Below are positions 51,993-59,223 of a stretch of 64,000 nucleotides of DNA, piece after piece. Both the position numbers and the translations under genes were made by a program. Under the pieces are notes generated by a model that was given only the letters and a program-made list of their open reading frames with translations, was not told the DNA's origin and searched no databases. The stretch is from NCBI GenBank assembly GCA_002529455.1, contig NYMS01000038.1:124001-188000 (forward strand), written 5' to 3'. This DNA comes from Glycomyces fuscus (lineage in GTDB: Bacteria; Actinomycetota; Actinomycetes; Streptosporangiales; Streptosporangiaceae). Within the stretch, counting starts at the first letter, position 1, and the number at the start of each line of letters is the position of its first letter.

Positions 51993-54488
51993 ATGACCTG
52001 GACCTCGTCCAACGGACTGGTGCTGTCCGACCTCGTCCCGGCCGACCTGCGCGCGCGGTGGACCGCGCGCGGCTGGTGCCCGGGGCGGGACCTGTACGCC
52101 CTCTTCCGTGAGCACGCGCTCGCGCACCCCGGACGCGACGCCGTCGTCGACGACCGCGGCACGCTCGACTACGCCGGGCTGGACGCCGCGGTGCGCCGCG
52201 CGGCCGCCGCGCTGGCCGCCGGGGGAACGGGGGAGCGCGACGTCGTCGCCGTCCTGCTGCCCAACGGACGCGACGCCGCCGCGGCCGAACTCGCCGTCGC
52301 CGCCGTCGGCGCGGTCGCGCTGCCCGTCCCCGACGGCCGCTCCCCGTCCGACGTGCGCGGCCTGCTGGTCCGCTCCCGGGCCTCCGACCTGGTCACCACC
52401 CCGGAGCGGGCCGAGCGGATCCGCCGGACGGACCTGCCCCACCTGCGCCGGGTGTGGACGTTCGGCCCGGCCCGGCCCGGGACGCGCAGCCTGGACCGGC
52501 CCGACGCCGGGGCGGTCCGGGACTGGCGTCCCGCGCGGCCCGACCCCGAGTCCCCGGCCCGCGTCCTGGTCTCCTCCGGCTCGGAGGGGGAACCCGGCAT
52601 GGTCGCCTACAGCCACAACGCCATGGCGGGCGGCCGGGGCAACTACGTGGCGGCGCTGCACACCGGACCCGGTCCCATGCGCAACCTGGTCCTGGTCTCG
52701 CTGGCCTCCTCCTTCGGCTCCTGCGGGGTGCCGGTGACCCTGGCCCGGCTCGGCGCGACACTGGTGGTCCTGCCCCGCTTCGACCCGGCCGCCGCGCTGC
52801 GCGCGATCGAGCGGCACCGCCCCACCCACCTGATCGGGGTGCCCACCATGCTGCGGCGGATCGCCGCGCTGCCCGAGAGGGCCGACACCTCGTCCCTGCG
52901 CGCGGTGGTGGCCAGCGGGGCCCCGCTGCACCGCGAGGTCCGCGACGCCTGCGCCGCCCGCTTCGGCCGGCCCGTGGTCAACGTCTACGGCTCCACCGAC
53001 GGGGTCAACTGCCACACCGGCCGCAGCCCCGGGGCCTGGGAGCCGGGCCTGGCCGGGCACCCCGCCCCCGACGTCGCCGAGGTGAGCATCCGCGACCCGC
53101 GGGGGCTCCCGGTCCGGCGGGGGGAGACCGGTGAGATCTGGGCCCTGGGGCCGATGACGCCGCTGTGCCGCGTCGCCGCGCCCGAGCTGGACGCCGAGCG
53201 GCGGGCCCCGGGCGGGTGGGTGCGCACCGGCGACCTGGGCCGGCTGGACCCCGACGGCGCGCTGCGGGTGGTGGACCGCCTGCGCCGGACGGTGATCCGG
53301 GGCGGCGTCAACATCTTCCCGGCCGAGGTGGAGCGCGAACTCGGCGCCCACCCCGCCCTCGCGGAGGCCCACTGCGTCCCCGTCCCCGACCCCGACCTGG
53401 GCGAGCGCCTGTGCGCCTGTGTGGTCCCCGCCCCGGGAGCCGCCGTGCCCTCCCCCCGGGAGCTGATCGCCTTCCTGCGCGAGGAGCGCGGCCTGGACAC
53501 CCGCGCACTGCCCGAACACGTCCTCGTCCTGCCCGAACTCCCGCTCGGCCCGACGGGGAAGGTGTGCACGGCCACCCTGACCCGCGTCGCGGCCGAGGCC
53601 GTCGGCGCGCACCGTCCGCAGGCCGCGCCGGCCCGACCGGCCCCGACGATCCGACCGACCGACCCGACACCGAAGGAGGAGCCGGTGACCGACACCGCCG
53701 CCGGGGAACAGCGCTACGTCTTCGACAACCACAGCGAGCACGCCTTCGACCAGCACCGCTTCCTGGCCGCCGCCTACGACCCGATGACCACCGAGCGCCT
53801 GGAGCGGACCGGGGTCGGGCCGGGGTGGAACTGCCTGGAGGTGGGAGCCGGGGGCGGCAGCGTCGCGCTCTGGCTGGCCGACCGGGTCGCCCCGGGCGGG
53901 AGCGTGCTGGCCACCGACATCAAGCCCGAGCGCATCCCCGACACCGAGGGCCTGGAGGTCGTCCGCCACGACGTGGTCCGCGACCCGCTGCCCGAGGCCG
54001 CCTTCGACCTCATCCACTCCCGGCTGGTGCTGCTGCACCTGCCGGAGCGGATCGCGGTCCTGGACCGCCTGGTGCGCGCCCTCAAACCCGGCGGGGTGCT
54101 CCAGCTCGACGAGTTCGACATCACCTACGGCCCGGCGCTGCTCATGCCCGACGCCGCCTCCCAGAAGCTCTACGAGGAGTTCCAGGAGGCCAAGACCAGG
54201 CTGATGATCCGCGCCGGGGCCGACCCGGCCTGGGGGCGCAACGCCGCCGAGGCGATGCGCCGGGCGGGCCTGGTCGACGTCGACCCCCGGCCCCGCCTGG
54301 AGCTGTGGGAGGCCGGTTCACCGGGCGTGCAGCTGATCGCGCACCACACCCGCCACCTGCGCGACGCGTTCGTGCGCGAGGGGATGACCGACGAGCGGCT
54401 CGCCGAGGTGCGCGCGCTCCTGGCCGACCCGTCCTTCCGGGCCTGCTCCTGCGCGATCTACTCGGTCCAGGGCCGCCGACCCCTCTGA
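51993..54488 (+). CDS. Adenylate-forming ligase 2 fused in frame to a SAM methyltransferase (cluster gene 14)
   Basis: An open frame of 831 residues. Residues 1-560 are an ANL ligase: LVSSGSEGEPGMVAYSHN (P-loop, with Gly where Lys is usual), VYGSTDGVN, GWVRTGDLGRL, RGGVNIFPAEVE and LGPTGKV at the C-terminal Lys. Residues from 565 on are a class I methyltransferase: EQRYVFDNHSEHAF, WNCLEVGAGGGSVALWLADR (SAM loop), LATDIK, and FDLIHSRLVLLHLPER. At the junction AAGGAGGA (53673-53680) precedes GTG 53685 by 4 bases, so the methyltransferase may also be made alone (267 residues). The stop that would normally separate the two is absent. Confidence 0.8.
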   Translation: MTWTSSNGLVLSDLVPADLRARWTARGWCPGRDLYALFREHALAHPGRDAVVDDRGTLDYAGLDAAVRRAAAALAAGGTGERDVVAVLLPNGRDAAAAELAVAAVGAVALPVPDGRSPSDVRGLLVRSRASDLVTTPERAERIRRTDLPHLRRVWTFGPARPGTRSLDRPDAGAVRDWRPARPDPESPARVLVSSGSEGEPGMVAYSHNAMAGGRGNYVAALHTGPGPMRNLVLVSLASSFGSCGVPVTLARLGATLVVLPRFDPAAALRAIERHRPTHLIGVPTMLRRIAALPERADTSSLRAVVASGAPLHREVRDACAARFGRPVVNVYGSTDGVNCHTGRSPGAWEPGLAGHPAPDVAEVSIRDPRGLPVRRGETGEIWALGPMTPLCRVAAPELDAERRAPGGWVRTGDLGRLDPDGALRVVDRLRRTVIRGGVNIFPAEVERELGAHPALAEAHCVPVPDPDLGERLCACVVPAPGAAVPSPRELIAFLREERGLDTRALPEHVLVLPELPLGPTGKVCTATLTRVAAEAVGAHRPQAAPARPAPTIRPTDPTPKEEPVTDTAAGEQRYVFDNHSEHAFDQHRFLAAAYDPMTTERLERTGVGPGWNCLEVGAGGGSVALWLADRVAPGGSVLATDIKPERIPDTEGLEVVRHDVVRDPLPEAAFDLIHSRLVLLHLPERIAVLDRLVRALKPGGVLQLDEFDITYGPALLMPDAASQKLYEEFQEAKTRLMIRAGADPAWGRNAAEAMRRAGLVDVDPRPRLELWEAGSPGVQLIAHHTRHLRDAFVREGMTDERLAEVRALLADPSFRACSCAIYSVQGRRPL
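53685..54488 (+). other. Methyltransferase half with possible independent translation start
   Basis: Starting at GTG 53685 after a strong AAGGAGGA, this 267-residue product matches stand-alone relatives, which begin at the same point (TDTAAGEQRYVFDN). It would methylate an oxygen, nitrogen or carbon of the product or a carboxylate. It shares the reading frame of the preceding ligase without a stop codon. Confidence 0.6.
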
Positions 54489-54565
54489 GGGCGCGCTCCG
54501 TGTCAGCTGACAGCTGTTCCCCGGTCGAAAAAGTTGCTGATGTGACGTGAGTGTTCTGACCTGCG

Positions 54566-54624
54566 GTGATCTTGTACTTATAGCGAGTCTGGGGCACCGA
54601 ACCTCGCTATAAGTACAAGATCAC
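54566..54624. repeat. AT-rich palindrome copy 1, 22-bp arms
   Basis: Arms 54566-54587 and 54603-54624 are exact reverse complements (GTGATCTTGTACTTATAGCG... outward), with a 15-base loop. It is 78 bases after the cluster's last stop. The same sequence occurs inverted at 58522-58576. The arms are about half A+T in DNA that is otherwise over 70% G+C. Confidence 0.85.
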
Positions 54625-54720
54625 GCGGGTGACACCTGTCCGGTCGGGGCGCACGCCGTCTGTCAGCGGTGGCGGCTAGATTGCCCGTGCACGAAGGCGC
54701 GGATTCGAAGAGGAGCGGCC

Positions 54721-55194
54721 ATGGCCGGGACACCCCGACGAGTCGACCGCGCGATCAGGACCGTCCGGGCGTCCGCGGCGGCGGTCTACACGGCGATGAC
54801 CGACCCGGACGCCCTCGCGGCCTGGCTGCCTCCGGAGGGTATGACCGGCCGGATCGACCGCTTCGACGCGCGGCCCGGAGGCGGGTACCGGATGGTGCTC
54901 ACCTACCTCGATCCGGGGGCGGGGCGGGGCAAGACCTCGCGGACGGAGGACGTCACCGAGGTCGTCTTCGCCGAGCTGCTGTCCGGGAAGCGGGTCGTGC
55001 AGCGGATCGGCTTCGCATCCCCGGACCCCGGCTTCGCCGGAACGATGACGATGACCTGGACCCTCACCGAGGGGCCGGAGGGCACCCTGGTCGCCGTCGA
55101 GGCCACCGACGTGCCCCGGGGCATCGACCAGGCCGTCCACGAGCAGGCCCTCGCCTCGTCCCTGGCCAACCTCGCGGCCCACGTCGAGGGGTGA
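54721..55194 (+). CDS. SRPBCC/AHSA1-type protein
   Basis: A 157-residue START-like protein. It begins RRVDRAIRTVRASAAAVYTAMTDPDALAAWLPPEGMTGRIDRFDARPGGGYRM, the AHSA1 pattern, and continues with MTMTWTLTEGPEGTLVAVEATDVP and a C-terminal helix. Members bind small hydrophobic ligands or assist chaperones; the exact role is unknown. GAAGAGGAG precedes the ATG. It may form an accessory module with the TetR and NAD(P)-binding genes that follow, inside the two palindrome copies. Confidence 0.85.
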   Translation: MAGTPRRVDRAIRTVRASAAAVYTAMTDPDALAAWLPPEGMTGRIDRFDARPGGGYRMVLTYLDPGAGRGKTSRTEDVTEVVFAELLSGKRVVQRIGFASPDPGFAGTMTMTWTLTEGPEGTLVAVEATDVPRGIDQAVHEQALASSLANLAAHVEG

Positions 55195-55297
55195 GCCCCG
55201 CCCGCGGGGGCGGGCGCCTCGGCCGTCAGACGGCCCGGGCACTGCCTCCGCCCGCCGGGCACGGGGGCCGTCGTGGCCGCCCGGTTCCGCGCGGGCC

Positions 55298-55987
55298 TCA
55301 CTCCGGTCGGACGGCGCCGCCGCCCGGCGCGGCGAGGGCCCTCTCCAGGCCGTCGAGGATCAGGTCCAGGCCGAGCTCGAACTCGTTGGCGTAGGAGTAG
55401 CCCGGGCGCAGGGCGTGGTCGGTCATCATCTCGGTCAGATGGGGGTACTGGTCGGCGGGCATCCCCTGGCGGATCGTGTTGGCCACGTCGTCCAGCTCCT
55501 CGGTCGTTTCGAAGGGCAGGCTCGACTCCTGGAGCACGAACCCGTAGACGTAGCTGTCCAGGGTCGAGAACGCCTGGGCCGCCATCGCGATCGGGAACCC
55601 CGCCCGGCGCAGGCACCCGATCACCCGGTCGTGGTGGCGCAGCGTCGCCGGACCCGGGTTGCGCCGCGAGTCCATCAGCCCCAGCGCCCAGGTGTGCCGC
55701 GAGAGCGCCGCCCGGGCGGACAGCGCCCGCACGCGCATGGCGCCGCGCCAGTCCTGCGCGCCGTCCGGCAGTTCGATCTCGCCGAAGACCAGGTCGACGA
55801 CCCCGTCCAGGACCTCGTCCTTGTTGGCCACGTGGTGGTACAGCGACATCGCCTCGACGCCCAGGTGCTCGGCCACCTTGCGCATACTCACCGAGGCCAC
55901 GCCGCGCTCGTCGGCCACGCTCGCGGCCGCCTGGAAGATGCGTTCCCGGCTCAGGGGCGGGCGCTGCCGTTCGGGGGTCGGTGCCAC
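55298..55987 (-). CDS. TetR-family regulator with TetR_C-type ligand domain
   Basis: A 229-residue repressor. The HTH reads LSRERIFQAAASVADERGVASVSMRKVAEHLGVEAMSLYHHVANKDEVLDGVVD, spread over residues 13-66, and is of the class-1 tetracycline-repressor type. The C-terminal helices (TLDSYVYGFVLQE) belong to the same branch. GTG 55987 lies 160 bases from the divergent NAD(P)-binding gene. The intervening DNA carries two copies of CTTACA-N2-TGTAAG, the likely operators. It probably represses the divergent gene and itself. Confidence 0.9.
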   Translation of the reverse strand: MAPTPERQRPPLSRERIFQAAASVADERGVASVSMRKVAEHLGVEAMSLYHHVANKDEVLDGVVDLVFGEIELPDGAQDWRGAMRVRALSARAALSRHTWALGLMDSRRNPGPATLRHHDRVIGCLRRAGFPIAMAAQAFSTLDSYVYGFVLQESSLPFETTEELDDVANTIRQGMPADQYPHLTEMMTDHALRPGYSYANEFELGLDLILDGLERALAAPGGGAVRPE

Positions 55988-56029
55988 GTGGAATCTCCGT
56001 GAACTACGTCGGTGCTCCGCCGTCTCTCC

Positions 56030-56084
56030 TTGACGGCCTTACATGTGTAAGGCTAGCCTCCAAACACAGCCTTACAGGTGTAAG
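56030..56084. promoter_or_regulatory. Divergent promoter with two TetR-type operators
   Basis: CTTACA-TG-TGTAAG (56038-56051) and CTTACA-GG-TGTAAG (56071-56084) are perfect palindromes 33 bases apart, about three DNA turns. On the plus strand TTGACG (56030-56035) and TAGCCT (56054-56059) are 18 bases apart, so operator 1 fills the spacer. Confidence 0.8.
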
Positions 56085-56147
56085 GGAAGAGGTTCGCGGC
56101 CGTGCCGGTCCTCGGGGCGTTCGACGGACGATCGGAAGGGGACGGGC

Positions 56148-56879
56148 ATGGACACCGAGCGGGGAGAGAGCGGACGCAGGCTGAGGGTCTGCGTCGTCGG
56201 GGCCTCGGGCAAGCTGGGGCGGTACATGGTCCAGCACGCCCTGGACCGCGACTACGAGGTCGTGGGCGTGTGCCGGGCCAAGAGCGTCGGCAAGCTGGCC
56301 GGTTTCGGGGACCGCATCACCGTCGTCCCGGGGCCCACGGACGACCGGGAGGTCATCGCCCGCGCGGTCGCCGGATGCGACGCGGTGCTCACGGTCCTGG
56401 TCCCGTGGGGGGTCCGCGGGTACTCGTCCGGAACGGCCCAGGCGGTGCTCGACCTGGCGCCCAAGGGCGCGCGGCTGGTGTTCTCCTGCGGCTGGCACGT
56501 CGCCCGCGACGGCCGGGACGTGTACTCGCGCCGGTTCCTCGCCACCGTCCGGATCATGACCGTGCTGGCGCGGCTGGTCCGCGCCGTCGACGTCGACGAC
56601 CAGGTGGAGGCGTGCCGCAGGATCTTCCACAGCGAGACCCGGTGGACGGTCGTGCGCGGCAGCGACCTGGAGGAGGGGGAGAGCCAGGGACTTCCGGTGT
56701 GGAGCAGGTACGTCGGGGACCCGGTGCTGGCCAGCAACCTCACCCGGCGGACCGACTTCGCGCTGTTCATGGTCGAGGCGGTCACCGACGACGGACTGGT
56801 CCACGAGGCCCCGGCGATCGTCGGCCGGGGCACGCCCTCGGCCCTCGCGCACGCCCGGCGGCGGGGAGGCGCGCGATGA
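56148..56879 (+). CDS. NAD(P)-binding (NmrA/SDR-like) protein
   Basis: A 243-residue atypical short-chain dehydrogenase. The N-terminus RLRVCVVGASGKLGRYMVQHALDRDYEVVGVCR has the G-x2-G-x2-G dinucleotide loop. The catalytic Tyr-x3-Lys is not obvious, so it may be an NmrA-like sensor or a reductase with altered chemistry. RWTVVRGSDLEEGE is the usual substrate-side loop. GGAAGGGG precedes ATG 56148. It is governed by the divergent TetR operators and is probably induced by a toxic or reactive ligand. Confidence 0.82.
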   Translation: MDTERGESGRRLRVCVVGASGKLGRYMVQHALDRDYEVVGVCRAKSVGKLAGFGDRITVVPGPTDDREVIARAVAGCDAVLTVLVPWGVRGYSSGTAQAVLDLAPKGARLVFSCGWHVARDGRDVYSRRFLATVRIMTVLARLVRAVDVDDQVEACRRIFHSETRWTVVRGSDLEEGESQGLPVWSRYVGDPVLASNLTRRTDFALFMVEAVTDDGLVHEAPAIVGRGTPSALAHARRRGGAR

Positions 56880-56992
56880 CGGCGCCTGCCCCCGGCGCCT
56901 CGGGCCGCGTCCGGCCCGGGACCGCTGGCCCTACCGGCGGGTAACCCCCCAACGCGGGGAACAGCGCCGCATGCTAACTTGCCAGACCTCGA

Positions 56993-57020
56993 GGGCCCTT
57001 GTGAGCGTTCACAAGGGCCC
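56993..57020. terminator. 12-bp hairpin at the edge of the truncated gene
   Basis: GGGCCCTTGTGA (56993-57004) and TCACAAGGGCCC (57009-57020) are exact reverse complements with a GCGT loop. The homology to the intact beta-helix gene begins right after it. It may terminate the NAD(P)-binding gene or mark a recombination end. Confidence 0.6.
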
Positions 57021-57760
57021 CTGTCCGTGCCCCACCTGTCGGTGACGGGCACCCCCTACTTCGGGGTGTACGTGCGCACCTCGCAGAACGTGCACCTGGG
57101 CCAGATCGACCTGCGCCTGTCCCGCGGCCTGGGCATGCGCATCGACAGCCGCGACGACGACTCCGTGCGCGGGGCGCGCGACATCAGCATCGACGACGTG
57201 TACGTGTCCGGTACCAGCGGCCACGGCGTGGAGACCTACGGCGTGGACGGGCTGACCATCGGCACCGTCACCGCCCGCGACACCGGTAACTCCGGTCTGC
57301 TGCTCAACGACACCGTCAACGCCACGGTGGACCTGGTGGACGCCGAGGGGGCCGGAACCGGAACCGGCTACGCGGCCTTCCGCATGGCCAACCGCAACGG
57401 GCGGGTGGGCGAGGACTACCCGGTCAACATCCGGGTGGGCGAGGTGCGGGCCCGCGGCGGCGGCCGGGGGTCTTCTGCGTCTCGGAGAGCGGCGGCGCGG
57501 TGATCGAGCGGGTGGACATCGCCCAGACCGGCAACAACGCGGTGCTGGTCGAGAACTGCCACAACGTCACCATCTCCGGGGGCACGATCGCGGGCCCCGG
57601 CGACGTCCGCATCGCCGCCCGCACCGAGTTCGCCAACACATCGGGTGTCACGTTCGAGGGCCTCACCCTGACCGCCACGGCGCTCAACGAGAGCCCGTGC
57701 GCCGTGGACACCGTCGTTCGCGAGATCACCTGGGACAACAGCCAGGACAACTCCTGCTGA
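57021..57760 (+). pseudogene. 5'-truncated, frameshifted copy of the beta-helix gene
   Basis: Matches the last 740 bases of the intact gene at 59224-60897, with about nine in ten residues identical by eye. It lacks the signal peptide, the ricin-type domain and the first part of the helix. A single A is missing after the G-run near 57470 (GGGGGTC here, GGGGGATC in the intact copy), which shifts the frame before the last 87 residues. Beyond the shift the frame is intact to the stop at 57760, ending DNSQDNSC. No proper start codon or secretion signal remains. Confidence 0.85.
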
Positions 57761-57789
57761 CGCCTTCCGGGACCCTTTGCCGCAGACGA

Positions 57790-58008
57790 TCAGACCTGTC
57801 TCTGGCGGTGGCGCTCGACGGCGGCGAGAACGACCTCGGGGGAGATACGGACCGCGGTCTCCCCGGGCAGGGGGTTCTCGACCTTCGCCCAGTCCTCCGG
57901 CGCCAGGGCGGGGCCCTGGACGACGAACTCTCCGGTGTCGCTGAGGTAGACCGAGGGGCAGCCCTTGCCTCCGGACGCGGGGTCCTTGGCGAGCAGTTCC
58001 AGTTCCAT
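57790..58008 (-). CDS. Small conserved actinobacterial protein
   Basis: A 72-residue soluble protein beginning MELELLAKDP-SGG-GCPSVY and containing FVVQGPALAPEDW and LPGETAVRISPEVV. This matches a family of short proteins common in Nocardiopsis and Streptomyces, often next to DUF6879- or HTH-type genes. I do not know its function. CGGAGA precedes the ATG. Such pairs often lie in variable genome regions, which fits the rearranged neighbourhood. Confidence 0.72.
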   Translation of the reverse strand: MELELLAKDPASGGKGCPSVYLSDTGEFVVQGPALAPEDWAKVENPLPGETAVRISPEVVLAAVERHRQRQV

Positions 58009-58521
58009 GGATCTCCGTTCAGGCTTGGAGAGGGGCCTTCAGGGGACGCCGAAACTAGCACGCGAGCCTTGCGCCACAGGGATTCTGGCCGTTTCCGGTC
58101 CGCGCGGTCCCGATCCCTTCTCCGCACCCGTTCCACTCCCGTCCCCGGGTTCTCGTCGGCCACGAGCGCATACGGCCCTGCGGGGCCCATGGCCGCTCCT
58201 CCTTTCCTGCTCAGCGGTATGGCGGGCGGGGCGCCGCGACCGGTCACCGGTCGCGGCGCCCCTGAGGGTCAGGGGTCCCGGTGGAACCCACGGAAGGGTG
58301 AGGTGCCCGGTGCTCCTGCGACGGGGGTGACCGCGCGGAGCAGTTCCTCGGGGGTGTCGGCGCAGACCAGTCGCATGCGGCCGGTGTGCAACGTCGAGCC
58401 CCGAAAGCACCACTGCTTCCGGGGCTTCGTAGTACCCGGCCTCCTCGCCGACCTCAGGACGTCCGCCAATGCGTTCGATCCGCGTGCACCCTCTCCCAGC
58501 GGCCGCGCCCCTCTTCACCGC

Positions 58522-58576
58522 GATCTTGTACTTATAGCGAGGTTGGACGCTCCAACCTCGCTATAAGTACAAGATC
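58522..58576. repeat. AT-rich palindrome copy 2, 26-bp arms
   Basis: Arms 58522-58547 and 58551-58576 are exact reverse complements with a CGC loop. The outer 20 bases of each arm equal copy 1 (GATCTTGTACTTATAGCGAG). The right flank (GATCACCGCAGGTCA) is the reverse complement of the left flank of copy 1, so the two elements face each other. Confidence 0.85.
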
Positions 58577-59059
58577 ACCGCAGGTCAAGGCCCTTGCGCC
58601 ACACCAGCGACGTTTCCGGCCAGTCCGCACCCAGCACCCACTGGCGGGCGCTCTCCGTACAGGACGTCGAGTTCGTGGAGGAGAGCGCGCAGCTCGCGGG
58701 CCCGGTGGAGGGCCTCCGGTACGCCACCGCGTCCAACAGGCCCCGCGTTTCCCGGAGGTCGTTACAACGACCCGGCGCACCCCGCGGACCTCCTGTTCGT
58801 GGTCCCGCAGCCGCCGGTACGGATCTTGTACGAACCGGGCCCAGGAACCGAAGACCTCACGGACGCGCCCCGGATACAGTTCCGGACGCTGGAACTCGAT
58901 CCGGGCGATCCCGGCGTTCGCCGCTCCGGACCCTCCCGGCAGTGCGAACGGTTTTCCCAGCCGGCGCCTTACTCCTCGGAGGAGCGCCGGCACGCACGCT
59001 TCCCGGCCGTTCACGCGGCACGGCCTCGTCCGCTGGCCGACACTCCGCGACGATGCCAC
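58577..59059 (-). pseudogene. Possible decayed gene, unrecognised
   Basis: On the minus strand several coding-like segments lie in different frames: RRLGKPFALPGGSGAANAG and ELYPGRVREVFGSWARFVQDPY (near 58990-58830), PEALHRARELRALLHELDV (near 58700) and WVLGADWPETSLVWRKGLDLR followed by a stop beside palindrome copy 2. Third-position GC is high within segments. I read this as one gene broken by frameshifts, but I cannot name the family. A further short piece (MRLVCADTPEELLRAV) lies at 58376-58269 on the same strand. Confidence 0.4.
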
Positions 59060-59123
59060 GGCCGGTCCCGCCCTCCACCTCCGGAACCCCGTTCCTTCCA
59101 GACCGTAGTCGCACGGCTACCGT

Positions 59124-59169
59124 AAAAACGTTTTTCGTGTTAGCTTCCGTGAGCATGGGAGCGCTCCCT
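59124..59169 (+). promoter_or_regulatory. CelR/CebR-type operator and second LacI-like palindrome
   Basis: TGGGAGCGCTCCCT (59156-59169) differs by one base from TGGGAGCGCTCCCA, the known CelR/CebR operator that controls cellulose-degradation genes in Thermobifida and Streptomyces. Upstream, AAAAACGTTTTT (59124-59135) is a perfect 12-bp palindrome with a central CG, another LacI-family feature. Both precede the secreted beta-helix gene. Confidence 0.72.
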
Positions 59170-59223
59170 AACCCCCCACTCCTTCCGGACACCGCCGTCC
59201 GGAGTTCGCACAGAGGAGCAGCA

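Larger units (their letters stand above)
37231..54488 (+). other. Candidate natural-product gene cluster without PKS/NRPS
   Basis: Sixteen predicted activities in 15 reading frames on one strand. Nine junctions are 4-bp ATGA/GTGA overlaps, one is a 17-bp overlap, and there are breaks only around the EF-hand gene and before the second ligase. It combines two Gfo/Idh dehydrogenases with two DegT aminotransferases, plus sugar-isomerase-like, M20, Ldh2, UbiA, flavin, ligase, CoA-transferase and methyltransferase genes. No regulator or exporter lies inside. A weak promoter candidate (TTGACG at 37121-37126) precedes the first gene. Confidence 0.75.

Noticed and set aside
54721-56879. Extension of the biosynthetic cluster to the SRPBCC, TetR and NAD(P)-binding genes
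   Set aside because: A palindrome and a 230-base gap separate them, they have their own operators, and the strand pattern changes.
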